Positions 35,150-43,835 of a DNA stretch of 64,000 nucleotides are shown in pieces; position 1 is the first letter of the stretch; every line of letters starts with the position of its first letter. The translations under genes were made by a program, and so were the position numbers. The DNA comes from Legionella quateirensis (lineage in GTDB: Bacteria > Pseudomonadota > Gammaproteobacteria > Legionellales > Legionellaceae): assembly GCF_001467955.1 (NCBI RefSeq), contig NZ_LNYR01000031.1, positions 83,064 to 147,063 on the forward strand, in the 5' to 3' direction. The notes under the pieces are model-generated. The model had not been told where the DNA came from and searched no databases. It saw nothing but the letters and a program-made list of their open reading frames with translations.

Positions 35150-36052
35150 TTAATTAAAAGTAATTGTCTCCATTGGATTAAGCAATTTTGCCCTTCTAAT
35201 TAAATTCATGTTATTAATAGTTTCATCAGGTGAAATAACGGGCGATTTGTTTTTAACCATATTAATCATCTCGCCTATTGTTCTTTTAAATGCAGAAAAA
35301 TTATCATATAAATCATAATGAAAATGATTTTTAGTGCCGTAAAACGAAAGATGCAGCGTTTTGCTGACTGAACCTAAACAGGACAGATTAAATCGAATAT
35401 CGTTTTCTATCTCAATGCTATAGGCTTCAAACGAAGAGGGGAGACGGATTATCGATTTAACCTTTTTGAAGCCCAGACCATTGATAGCATCCAGCAGGTG
35501 AATGCCATACTTTTCGAGACTATTTAAAATAACACCCTCAATTAATTTAAGCTCACCTATCTCCGAACTGTTATTTCTTATTGAATCCAGTTCCTTGGCA
35601 TAACGCATTCCAGATGTACTCATCAAAAGACCATTATTCAGATATTTTTCAAAGTATTTTAACTCATCTTCATCCAGTGTTAATGGCTTATCAACAAAGA
35701 CAGGCGTTCCGTGTTCCAGGAACGGTTTGGCCATTGGAAAATGACTGTGGTAATCGTCTCTTGCAATAAATACGAGATCAACCTTGCCCAACATATCGGT
35801 GTACTGTTCTACAGCGTTAGGTATTTTACTTGCTGCGCATAAACGGTTAGTCAGATTGATGTCCTGAGTCCAGGCATGGCTTACTTCAACATCATGAAAA
35901 TCAAAGGCATCGCGCGGTTGTTTTTCAAGATAGTCAAGAATGACCTTCCAGCCTGCATTCACAAACTCTTCTGGTTCGTAACCATTAATAATGGCTGAAA
36001 ATGAGAATGGATGGCCATTTCCTTCGCTGTAACCCAGTATTCCAGCCTTCAT
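35150..36052 (-). CDS. Gfo/Idh/MocA-family oxidoreductase 2
   Basis: A 300 aa oxidoreductase. KAGILGYSEGNGHPFSFSAI replaces the usual glycine-rich start, FVDKPLTLDED carries the DKP version of the EKP motif, and YGIHLLDAINGLGF contains the expected catalytic His. I start at the ATG that overlaps the upstream SDR stop (TAATG); an in-frame ATG five codons earlier also exists. It sits between two SDR genes in a CMP-sugar synthetase operon. It is more distant from the other Gfo/Idh proteins of the window than they are from each other. Confidence 0.8.
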   Translation of the reverse strand: MKAGILGYSEGNGHPFSFSAIINGYEPEEFVNAGWKVILDYLEKQPRDAFDFHDVEVSHAWTQDINLTNRLCAASKIPNAVEQYTDMLGKVDLVFIARDDYHSHFPMAKPFLEHGTPVFVDKPLTLDEDELKYFEKYLNNGLLMSTSGMRYAKELDSIRNNSSEIGELKLIEGVILNSLEKYGIHLLDAINGLGFKKVKSIIRLPSSFEAYSIEIENDIRFNLSCLGSVSKTLHLSFYGTKNHFHYDLYDNFSAFKRTIGEMINMVKNKSPVISPDETINNMNLIRRAKLLNPMETITFN

Positions 36053-36876
36053 TACCAGACTCCCCATCCGCCATCAACACAGATATTTTGACCTGTAATA
36101 TAGGCTCCGGCATCAGAACATAACAATGCGGCTGCTCCTTTTAATTCATGAGGTGTTCCGATTCGATTTAATGGGTTTTTTCCGCATAAGCGTTGAATAA
36201 AATCCGGATTTTCCTTTTGAGTACTTTCAAACGGGAATGGTCCTGGACTAATGGCATTTACGCGAATACCATCTTGCGATAAAAAGCTTGCCAGATACTT
36301 TGTTAACTGGATTAAACCAGCCTTAGCTGCTCCATAACTTGGAGGATTTGCAAATCGTTCATTGTCGTATAGGCGATAATCGGGTGCAACATGACCGTAC
36401 ATAGAAGCAATATTAAGAATTGTTCCTTTACGTTTCTTCAATAAGGGATGAAATCGTTTAATCGTTCTGAAAACACCATTTAAACAGACTTCAATATCCT
36501 TATTCCAATCTTCATCTGATATGGATTCAAATGTGTTTTTGCGACCAGACCATCCGCAGTTGACCAATATGTCGAGACCTTGTGGTGCCACTTCAGTAAC
36601 AGAATGTAAACATAAATCTATAGATTCAGGATTGGAAATATCTATCGCTAAAGCAGTGAAGTTGTTGTCTGGAAATTGGTGCTTTATGGTATCAACAAAG
36701 CTTTGACATTTATTAATGTCTCGACTCGCAATGATAAGATTTGCTCCAAGTTCAGCTAATGCATAAGATAATTCACTCCCTAACAAACCTGCTCCACCTA
36801 TCACCAGGGCGGTTTTATTTTTTAAGGAGAAAAGCTCAGATAACCTCGGCGCTGTTTCTGGTTTCGAATAAGACAT
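36052..36876 (-). CDS. Short-chain dehydrogenase/reductase B
   Basis: A 274 aa classical SDR. ALVIGGAGLLGSELSYAL is the cofactor motif, NCGWSGR stands where NNAG is usual, and YGAAKAGLIQLTKYLA carries Tyr and Lys. The C-terminal ITGQNICVDGGWGVW is conserved. I start at MSYSKPE, which overlaps the upstream cytidylyltransferase by 41 bases; an ATG 12 codons earlier would give a less typical hydrophobic N-terminus. Its stop overlaps the Gfo/Idh start. Acting with SDR A and the Gfo/Idh enzyme it could epimerise or deoxygenate a sugar through a keto intermediate. Confidence 0.83.
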   Translation of the reverse strand: MSYSKPETAPRLSELFSLKNKTALVIGGAGLLGSELSYALAELGANLIIASRDINKCQSFVDTIKHQFPDNNFTALAIDISNPESIDLCLHSVTEVAPQGLDILVNCGWSGRKNTFESISDEDWNKDIEVCLNGVFRTIKRFHPLLKKRKGTILNIASMYGHVAPDYRLYDNERFANPPSYGAAKAGLIQLTKYLASFLSQDGIRVNAISPGPFPFESTQKENPDFIQRLCGKNPLNRIGTPHELKGAAALLCSDAGAYITGQNICVDGGWGVW

Positions 36877-37555
36877 TTGCAACCACCAAATCTTTTTTAG
36901 TATCAATATCAATTACAGAACTTCCATCTAGAATTTCTGCGCCCATTTTTCCAAAAAGCACGTTTGGTCCTTCTTCGGGGAAAGTTTTCAGATTAAAAGC
37001 ATAAACCACTCCATTTAATTGATATGCTCGGGGTAGTTTTTGTCTGGGTAACCAGGGGATTGCTCCTTTTATAAAGGGCTCGGGTTGACCTTCTTCAATT
37101 GACCAGGTTCGATGAGGATTAATTTCAGCTTCATTAAATGTAGCGATTGAATCAAGATTTTCATTAACAAGCCTGTACAGGCATTTCTGAATGATCTCGG
37201 CTGTTCTGAAAGGAGATGTTGCTTCCAACAAAACCAGATAATCTGGAAGATTATTTTCAGCAGCCAGTACGGTGCGGCAGTATCTGATCGCATCAGCCAC
37301 AATTGCTGTATCTGTTGCCAGATAGTCGGGTCTGTTTTGTATGGTAGCTCCATAAGATCGTGCTGATTTGGCAATATCCTGATTATCAGTTGAAACAATG
37401 ATCTGATCGATTTCTGGAACTTGAGAAGCGGCTTCGATTGGCCATGCAAGCAACGGTTTTTCACCTAAGAGGGCAAGGTTTTTATTAATAATTGATTTGC
37501 TTCCACCACGAAGGGGTATAAAGGCAAAAATCCGTTTATTTTTTATCATTATCAA
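36836..37555 (-). CDS. CMP-nonulosonate cytidylyltransferase, third copy
   Basis: A 239 aa acylneuraminate cytidylyltransferase starting the - strand operon. IFAFIPLRGGSKSIINKNLAL is the nucleotide-binding start, with SKSIINKN in place of the usual SKxxPxKN, LLEATSPFRTAE replaces the common LQPTSP, and SSVIDIDTKKD is near the end. These changes resemble the PtmB/LegF-type group more than sialic acid NeuA. The start is either of two ATGs two codons apart. Its operon partners are two SDRs and a Gfo/Idh oxidoreductase, a set also seen in flagellin glycosylation islands. Confidence 0.86.
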   Translation of the reverse strand: MIMIKNKRIFAFIPLRGGSKSIINKNLALLGEKPLLAWPIEAASQVPEIDQIIVSTDNQDIAKSARSYGATIQNRPDYLATDTAIVADAIRYCRTVLAAENNLPDYLVLLEATSPFRTAEIIQKCLYRLVNENLDSIATFNEAEINPHRTWSIEEGQPEPFIKGAIPWLPRQKLPRAYQLNGVVYAFNLKTFPEEGPNVLFGKMGAEILDGSSVIDIDTKKDLVVANVLFETRNSAEVI

Positions 37556-37801
37556 TTCATTAATTAAAAGCTATTTCGCCGAATTATAATGCTGGAGGTT
37601 ATATAAAGCAATAATAAGAACTTTAAATAATAGGGGGTTAGATGAAGCACTCATTATGGCGATTTTGCAATTAGTGATTGATCTTAAAATATTAATTGTT
37701 CCATGATTTTAGAGAGTAGTTGACATGTGACCTCACTGCACACATACCATTCCTGAATTCGAACCGTTATCATCTGAGACAGTCCGGAGAATAATGAATT
37801 C

Positions 37802-38716
37802 TCAACTTACCCGATTTAAAATCCCGAAAATTTTTTTCCAGGATTTCTTAACAAGCACAATGCTACCCAAGAGTAGCAAACGACTGATTATTCCTGTTCT
37901 GACTACCAGGGTTGTTACACGAGATGAATTCCTTTTAAAAAATTTATTATGATATCGCCACATGCCTCTGGCTTTATATCCAAGTACTTTTAGCGGAATC
38001 TGACGAGTACTGAAACTTTTAATATGCATCACGATGATCCTGGGATTAAATATAATTTTCCAGTTTCCAGCCAGGAATCTATAGAACCAATCATAATCCT
38101 CGCAATAAAGAAAATAATTATCATCCAATAGCCCGACTTGTTCGATTGCTTCTTTGCGTACGAACATGCAGGAACCAGAAATTAATTCCACTTCAATAGG
38201 TTGATTGGGAAGTTGTTTATCGGATAAAAGATAGCCTGAACATTTAGGGTTGTCCGGGAACAGTTTTGCTAATTTGAACATTTGATTAAATACTCGGGAT
38301 GGGGTGGGGGTTAATCCACGGCATCCAGCTTGCTCTGTTCCATCTGTATTGGTAACCAGACAGCCAACCATGCCAGCATCTGGAAATTCATTCATTGTAT
38401 TAATCAACTGTTCTATAGTGTTTGTTTCAATAAAACAATCCGGGTTTAGATAAAGAATATATGGGGTGGTTATATCCGCATAAACTGCATTATTTCCTGC
38501 TGAAAAACCGCGATTGGCGTTGTTTCTATGAATAGTAACATCTGCATTGGATTTGAAGGCGGTTTCGACCAAATGCAGACTGTTATCGGTGGATGCGTTA
38601 TCCGATATTATAATTCGTGTTGGAACTGTGCTGGCAAGTACCTGATTGATGCAGTTTACCAGCATTTCGCCTGAGTTATAGTTTACGATGACTACAGTGA
38701 CTGAATAGTTTACCAT
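37802..38716 (-). CDS. Family 2 glycosyltransferase A (rhamnosyltransferase-like)
   Basis: A 304 aa GT-A fold enzyme. VTVVIVNYNSGEMLVNCI is the nucleotide-binding start, ISDNASTDNS holds the first Asp block, YLNPDCFIE is the DXD-like metal site and CEDYDWFYRFL the ED acceptor motif. A hydrophobic segment near the C-terminus (RLLLLGSIVLV) may tether it to the membrane. It is the last gene of the probable seven-gene - strand operon, overlapping the preceding GT by seven bases. It probably adds a core or primer sugar such as rhamnose. Specificity is inferred. Confidence 0.87.
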   Translation of the reverse strand: MVNYSVTVVIVNYNSGEMLVNCINQVLASTVPTRIIISDNASTDNSLHLVETAFKSNADVTIHRNNANRGFSAGNNAVYADITTPYILYLNPDCFIETNTIEQLINTMNEFPDAGMVGCLVTNTDGTEQAGCRGLTPTPSRVFNQMFKLAKLFPDNPKCSGYLLSDKQLPNQPIEVELISGSCMFVRKEAIEQVGLLDDNYFLYCEDYDWFYRFLAGNWKIIFNPRIIVMHIKSFSTRQIPLKVLGYKARGMWRYHNKFFKRNSSRVTTLVVRTGIISRLLLLGSIVLVKKSWKKIFGILNRVS

Positions 38717-39699
38717 GGTAACCCTTTATGGAGGATTTTAAAAATTTGGAAGGCAGTAATAACTCGTGTTTTCTGCACTATTTTGCGTTGTTTCCAAATA
38801 CGTTGTAGACCTTTTAATGCATCAAATTTGGATTTCAATATGGTAGTGGTTTGTCCTCTTTTTATAAACAGTAAAACCGTGGCAATATTTAATAACAGAT
38901 GTAGGGGAAAAAAGAGAACAAGCAAGCCTGTTGGCATGTTCTTAAAGTAAGTCCATACCAGATTCCGATGACCGTGATAGGTATAGAAATCGCTGTGTCT
39001 TTTGGTGGTTGCAGAGCCGGTATGCTCTGCGATGGAGGTAGGAACATACCCCCCTTTATAACCAGCCAGCCATAATCTAAAGGCTAGATCAATGTCTTCA
39101 TAGTAGCAAAAATAATGTTCATCAAAGCCTTGAACCTTTATAAACGCATCCCGTCTGTATAGTGCGGCTGCCGCACAGGGAGAGAAAATGTCTTCTACAT
39201 TTTGAGAAGCTCGATTTAGAGGTTTTCTATGATGATTCCTCCATGCTTTGCCACTGATATGATAGATGTCACCGGTACCATCAAGTAAGTGTGGTTCTCG
39301 TTCGCAGATGAGTTTGGAACCCAGGAAGGCATATTGTGGGCATTCTTCTATGGTTGTTACCATCTCTGCTAACCATTCTTTATAAGGATAGGCATCTGGG
39401 TTTAACAGGGCAATCCAATTCACTTCTGGATCAAGATATTCAGCTGCCTTATTATTTCCGGCAGCAAAACCAAGATTGGTTGGACTTTTTATGAGCTTTA
39501 AAGGCAGGCTCAATTGATGAATTTCTTCGGGTATTTCTTCAGTGCTGGCATTATCAAAAACAATGACTTGGTGAGGTTTATATAATTGAATGGCTAAAGC
39601 ATGAAGCGCCTTCAAAAGATAGGATGATGAATTGAAATTCACTATAATGACACCGATGATAATTGGCGCCTCAATTTTTTTATCAGATGGGTAATTCAT
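38710..39699 (-). CDS. Family 2 glycosyltransferase B
   Basis: A 329 aa GT-A enzyme. GVIIVNFNSSSYLLKAL and FDNASTEE open the domain, LLNPDAYPY is the metal-binding block and CYYEDIDLAFRLWLAGYKG the acceptor block. A hydrophobic region (LLVLFFPLHLLLNIATVLLF) follows the catalytic domain. I start at the ATG preceded by CCAGGAAC, which overlaps the upstream gene by 17 bases; an ATG ten codons earlier would overlap by 47. It resembles GT A and is adjacent, so they may be ancient duplicates that add successive sugars. Confidence 0.87.
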   Translation of the reverse strand: MNYPSDKKIEAPIIIGVIIVNFNSSSYLLKALHALAIQLYKPHQVIVFDNASTEEIPEEIHQLSLPLKLIKSPTNLGFAAGNNKAAEYLDPEVNWIALLNPDAYPYKEWLAEMVTTIEECPQYAFLGSKLICEREPHLLDGTGDIYHISGKAWRNHHRKPLNRASQNVEDIFSPCAAAALYRRDAFIKVQGFDEHYFCYYEDIDLAFRLWLAGYKGGYVPTSIAEHTGSATTKRHSDFYTYHGHRNLVWTYFKNMPTGLLVLFFPLHLLLNIATVLLFIKRGQTTTILKSKFDALKGLQRIWKQRKIVQKTRVITAFQIFKILHKGLPW

Positions 39700-40852
39700 G
39701 TTCCTGGGTCCAATGTTGTAAGGCATCAATCATCTTCAGGTATAAATTATTGCTCTCGATAAACCAGCTCATTTTTTCAATTGAGAAATACGTGTTAATA
39801 AGTTCCTGGGTTAGAACGTGAGTTACTTTTTTATCATAAATATAGGGTAGAGATATGGATGAGTACGATACGGAAAGTACTTCACAACCCTGTACTAGAC
39901 TTTCAGCCAGTTCAATTGGTAAATGATAAAAGTCTTTATCAATTATTTGAATCGAATAATGTTCATTCAATGCCGCAATGATTTGTTTGAACAATTCAGG
40001 ATTATGAGCTGGATGGGGTTTAATGATAATGACACTGTCTTTTTGAGCATGTGTTTTAAGTATCTCTTGATAAAGGGCGATTTCATGTTCCAAAGTGGTT
40101 AGTTTAGATTCTGTAAAATTGCTGAACATTAATAAATAACAGGGTTTATCGCTGTTGCTAATAACATCGTGCATGTGGGTTTTAAACTGAGGAATGGTTG
40201 CCGCGAGCTCTTCCACACAATGTTTTAAATCCTTCTGATTGATAATAGAAAGTTTACATTGGGTTAAGAAATCTTTTCCAGGATCACAAGGTATGGCTAA
40301 AATAGCTTCCTGTGGCATTAATTGATTTGTTTTAGCGGGGTATAAAAATTTTCTTTTAATCCTTGCGAAAATATTATGCACTATTATTTTATTCTTGTTT
40401 TTGATGCGGTACATCAGTTGAGTAAAGTAATTTTGTGTGTAGACCAAACCGAGCGCGTCTCCATAACAAATTCTTTTGGCATAAGGAAATGCATGCATCA
40501 GAGTCTGGTTCCAAAAATCACTACTGATGTCGTGAGAAAAAAAGAATTCATCAATCGTGTATTTTTTTAATTTGCTGAATAAAAACCGGGATCTAAGCCG
40601 CACGGGTAAGTACGTCATCAATTTTGGATATTTGAACAAGGAATAACCATTAATCAGTATGACATTGGTTTCATTGCTCATCAGAGATTGAATATGAGCG
40701 CATTTTAATGTGTTAAATGGAATATGCGGTTTAGTTAAAATTACCAGCGGTTTCTCAGCGAACTTCTTATGAATTCGGGCATATTTTAAAGCAGCATAGG
40801 CCGGAATCAATTGATTGATGTGGTCTATGCTGATCAAAGAAACGTTGTTCAC
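39683..40852 (-). CDS. Alpha-2,8-polysialyltransferase-like glycosyltransferase
   Basis: A 389 aa protein with the layout of bacterial polysialyltransferases. RICYGDALGLVY (near residue 130) is in the position of the acidic-acidic-Gly motif, IIKPHPAHNPELF (near 285) is the His-Pro motif, and LSVSYSSISLPYIY (near 345) is the Ser-Ser motif. The family uses CMP-nonulosonic acids to extend polymers. Because the known L. pneumophila serogroup 1 O-chain is a poly-legionaminic acid, this is a good candidate polymerase or initiating transferase. It overlaps both neighbours by a few bases. No membrane helix is evident. Confidence 0.78.
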   Translation of the reverse strand: MNNVSLISIDHINQLIPAYAALKYARIHKKFAEKPLVILTKPHIPFNTLKCAHIQSLMSNETNVILINGYSLFKYPKLMTYLPVRLRSRFLFSKLKKYTIDEFFFSHDISSDFWNQTLMHAFPYAKRICYGDALGLVYTQNYFTQLMYRIKNKNKIIVHNIFARIKRKFLYPAKTNQLMPQEAILAIPCDPGKDFLTQCKLSIINQKDLKHCVEELAATIPQFKTHMHDVISNSDKPCYLLMFSNFTESKLTTLEHEIALYQEILKTHAQKDSVIIIKPHPAHNPELFKQIIAALNEHYSIQIIDKDFYHLPIELAESLVQGCEVLSVSYSSISLPYIYDKKVTHVLTQELINTYFSIEKMSWFIESNNLYLKMIDALQHWTQEHELPI

Positions 40853-41796
40853 AGAGTACTCGGGGTGTTGATTTGTTCATACCAGTCAAGCATGCTGACT
40901 TGCTCTTCAATACTGGGTAAAAGACTTGGATTATTAATAAACGCTTGTGTTTGTTTATAAAGTCCTGGTTTAAAATCAAAGTCCAGAGCATCGTCCAGAA
41001 TAACTTCCTCCAGGGCAACACTGCCTAATTTTTGGATTTGCAGCTTTTCCACTGGTTTAAAGTAAAGTCGGTGTTGGCGGGTTAAAAACTCCAAAGCCCA
41101 ACGACCAGGAGCTTGCCAATTGGCCTGATAGGAAAAAAGCGCGCCTTGTTCTGAAATCCCTGAACCGGCATAAATAGCCGCTCTGGGATGCCAGCTGAGA
41201 GCACCAGCTGTATGTGCATTTAATACTCGAGGGGCTCCACCAAGATGAAATGCCAGATCAATGACATGTGATGAGTTGGCTAAAAACCAGTTTTCTTTAA
41301 CGCCTTCTTCTTTTTCGATATTGGCGATAACATGTCCCCATTCAGTGAATTCAAAATTAAACGACAATAATCCTCCATCCTCGGCAATAATTGACTTGGC
41401 TTTTTCTACGGAAGCGTAAAATCTACGATTATAGCCCACCAGAACCTGTGCATTATTGAGCTTGGCGGATTGCGCGACGTTTCGAATGTCTTCAGCATCA
41501 ATGCCTCCAGGCTTTTCAACCAGGATGGTAGTTATACCTGCATTCATTGTCGCCCGGGCAGCTTCACCCAATCGTTTTTCACCTACTGCAATGATGGCAT
41601 GTGAAAAAGAGTGTTTATTTGTCGCGAAATACTGTTCGTAACCACCGGAGATTGCTTTAATCCCCGTGGTGTTATGAAAAGTATTGGTGGATTGTTCACT
41701 TCTGCCAATCACTGTAAAGGGTATTTGCATGGCTTGCAGTACTTTGCTGTATTCGCATGCCATTGGCCCTGAACCTAAAATTACAACATTGATCAT
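40849..41796 (-). CDS. Gfo/Idh/MocA-family oxidoreductase 3
   Basis: A 315 aa oxidoreductase. VVILGSGPMACEYSKVL is the nucleotide-binding start, ILVEKPGGIDAED carries the EKP motif and VGYNRRFYASVE follows, with ANSSHVIDLAFHLGG containing the catalytic His. It resembles the enzyme at 25095 in length, in NRRFYAS and in the C-terminal layout (PVEKLQIQ and PGLYKQ). Its stop overlaps the polysialyltransferase-like start by four bases. It is in the same operon as oxidoreductase 4. Likely a redox step on a surface sugar. Confidence 0.83.
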   Translation of the reverse strand: MINVVILGSGPMACEYSKVLQAMQIPFTVIGRSEQSTNTFHNTTGIKAISGGYEQYFATNKHSFSHAIIAVGEKRLGEAARATMNAGITTILVEKPGGIDAEDIRNVAQSAKLNNAQVLVGYNRRFYASVEKAKSIIAEDGGLLSFNFEFTEWGHVIANIEKEEGVKENWFLANSSHVIDLAFHLGGAPRVLNAHTAGALSWHPRAAIYAGSGISEQGALFSYQANWQAPGRWALEFLTRQHRLYFKPVEKLQIQKLGSVALEEVILDDALDFDFKPGLYKQTQAFINNPSLLPSIEEQVSMLDWYEQINTPSTL

Positions 41797-41815
41797 TATT
41801 AATTCCTAGACTGAT

Positions 41816-42784
41816 TTAGGTGAATGGATAATCCATATGGCTCGTTAATCTGTTTTCAGCTACAAATGATTTTAGTGGCTTCAGTAATTGCAGATGAATT
41901 TGCATGGATGTGGAGTAGTCAGTCAATGTGCAACGGTCAGTTGCCAATAAAGAGTTAACCAGCTCGGCAGTTAAAGTGCTTTGGAAGGGGATTGGTGCAT
42001 TGACTTCTTCCCATTTCCAATCTTGTTCCATGCTGGTTTGCCAGGCCTTTTGTTCCCATTCTCTGGATATAATTCGATGTTTGTGATTATAAATTTCAAT
42101 TTGAATAGGCGCTATACCTTGCTTATCACAATTAATAAAGGCCAGACTGCCATTGGCGAAACGAGCGACCAGAGTTCCGGTTAATTCATAATAACCTGCT
42201 CTTTTGCTTTCAATCACCTGTTTATCAAGCAGATGAGTTTCCAGTTCAAATTCATTGACGCCAGTGATGTAGGCCAAATGATCCAGATAATGAATGGCAT
42301 TAGTAATTAAGCCGTATTGACTGCCTGATACATGATATTGAACCGCTTGATTATTAAATAACGCATTTAAATTTTGGTAATAAGGCATCATGCGCATGGT
42401 GCAATTAACCCAGGTTTTAGTCTGATGTCGAGATAATAACTGTTCTACATCATAATAATCTTTTTCTTGGGTAAATAGGATTTTTTCCAGAACAAGGTGT
42501 TTCACCGTTGTCTGATTTAAAAGATCTTCGATGATGGCTCTACGGCTTTGAGCAGTGCTGGCAATGATTGCTATGTCTATAGGCTGAGAATCAGTTAATT
42601 TCTGTGTGTAGTTGATTGTGTGCTTTACCTGAGCAATAGTTGCTTCAAAACGTGATTTTGCTGTTTCAAGAGAAGCCGTACTGGGGTCTACTACTGTAAT
42701 ATCCAGCTCTTGATTGACCAGATTGAGAGATTGCAGATGTCTGCTGCCTAATTGTCCTGCACCAATTATTAGTATTTTTTTCAT
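41816..42784 (-). CDS. Gfo/Idh/MocA-family oxidoreductase 4
   Basis: A 322 aa Rossmann-fold oxidoreductase. KKILIIGAGQLGSRHLQSL starts it, HLVLEKILFTQE carries an EK motif with Ile in place of the usual Pro, and VNCTMRMMPYYQ occupies the place of the NRRF segment. ITNAIHYLDHLAYITG may hold the catalytic His. The departures from the EKP and NRRF blocks suggest a different substrate from oxidoreductase 3, 19 bases downstream in the same operon. It could form a heteromeric pair with it or act in sequence. Confidence 0.78.
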   Translation of the reverse strand: MKKILIIGAGQLGSRHLQSLNLVNQELDITVVDPSTASLETAKSRFEATIAQVKHTINYTQKLTDSQPIDIAIIASTAQSRRAIIEDLLNQTTVKHLVLEKILFTQEKDYYDVEQLLSRHQTKTWVNCTMRMMPYYQNLNALFNNQAVQYHVSGSQYGLITNAIHYLDHLAYITGVNEFELETHLLDKQVIESKRAGYYELTGTLVARFANGSLAFINCDKQGIAPIQIEIYNHKHRIISREWEQKAWQTSMEQDWKWEEVNAPIPFQSTLTAELVNSLLATDRCTLTDYSTSMQIHLQLLKPLKSFVAENRLTSHMDYPFT

Positions 42785-42819
42785 GATTTTTAATAGGGGT
42801 AGTTAGTTTGTCGAGCATT

Positions 42820-43818
42820 TTAGCTGACCGGCCCATTTAAATCTACCCGAGCCAGTTCATGATCTTCGTTTTTCTTTATTTGTCCTGCCAGCCATTTTGC
42901 TAATTTACGGTGACCTAGTTCATTAAAATGAGAAACATTCATAAAGTCACTTTCAGGGTAATTGAGTCCAGTATTTAAACAATGAACCTTGGGAAAATTG
43001 TTACAGATTTTATAAATATCATTTAATTCGTTCTGAATATCACTTATTTTAAATTGAGTTTGTTTAATTCCATTTTTATAAATGGGAGATACAAAGAAAT
43101 AAACATTATTGGCTATTAATGATGATGATGTAAATAATGAATTCAGAAACTTAGTGTAATTAGGTAGTTTGCTTTGGAACTTGTCATATGATTCAGAATA
43201 TGCATCAGGAAGAGCTATTTGATGATATGTAAAATCTCCTTTTTTATTGAGTACATATAAGCGATTCAGATCAAGGTTCATAATAGAGTGAATGCCATGG
43301 GGATGAAGGAAATAAAAATCAAAATAGGAGTTGTAGGCAAGGTCTTTAGGGGCAAATTCTTCATCATTAGTAAAATATGAATTTGTAGAAATAAAATTAA
43401 ATAGGTTTATTTCAATTATAAGGGTGTCAATAGATATTTTTTTAACTTTAAGGTAACTGATGTTATCCAGGTAGGATTGCCCGCTTTCTCCGATTACTGA
43501 AGCATTCATGACAAAATAATTGGGAAATTTTTTTATCATATAATTAGAGTATGTATCTAGAGCTGATAGTGAGGTTCCATAAGAGAATGAAGAACCCATA
43601 ATGAGCATTACAGGTTTTTTAGAGTATTTTAAGAAATTTGTCAGATAAGATCTTGATAATGGTTTCACTTCTGAGCCATCATAATTTCGTACATTAATTA
43701 GAGTATTTTTATAAAAATTATTTGTCGCTAATCCCATGAGGTAACTAAAAATAACATGCGTGGACAGAACACCAGTAAAAATCGCTATGAAATACAAATA
43801 AAATTTTTTTTCTTTCAT
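42820..43818 (-). CDS. SGNH-like O-acyltransferase partner, pair 2
   Basis: A 332 aa membrane-anchored protein with one N-terminal helix (FYLYFIAIFTGVLSTHVIFSY, about residues 5-25) and a periplasmic SGNH-like domain. LIMGSSFSYGTSLSALD carries the nucleophile Ser near residue 72 and VSHFNELGHRKLAKWL the C-terminal His block. I start at MKEKKF, 18 bases after the MBOAT stop; a longer frame would begin inside that gene. With the MBOAT gene it forms the second acyl transfer pair of the window. The sequence is only weakly like pair 1 outside the motifs. Confidence 0.75.
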   Translation of the reverse strand: MKEKKFYLYFIAIFTGVLSTHVIFSYLMGLATNNFYKNTLINVRNYDGSEVKPLSRSYLTNFLKYSKKPVMLIMGSSFSYGTSLSALDTYSNYMIKKFPNYFVMNASVIGESGQSYLDNISYLKVKKISIDTLIIEINLFNFISTNSYFTNDEEFAPKDLAYNSYFDFYFLHPHGIHSIMNLDLNRLYVLNKKGDFTYHQIALPDAYSESYDKFQSKLPNYTKFLNSLFTSSSLIANNVYFFVSPIYKNGIKQTQFKISDIQNELNDIYKICNNFPKVHCLNTGLNYPESDFMNVSHFNELGHRKLAKWLAGQIKKNEDHELARVDLNGPVS

Positions 43819-43835
43819 TGTCTTACAGTCTCTTT

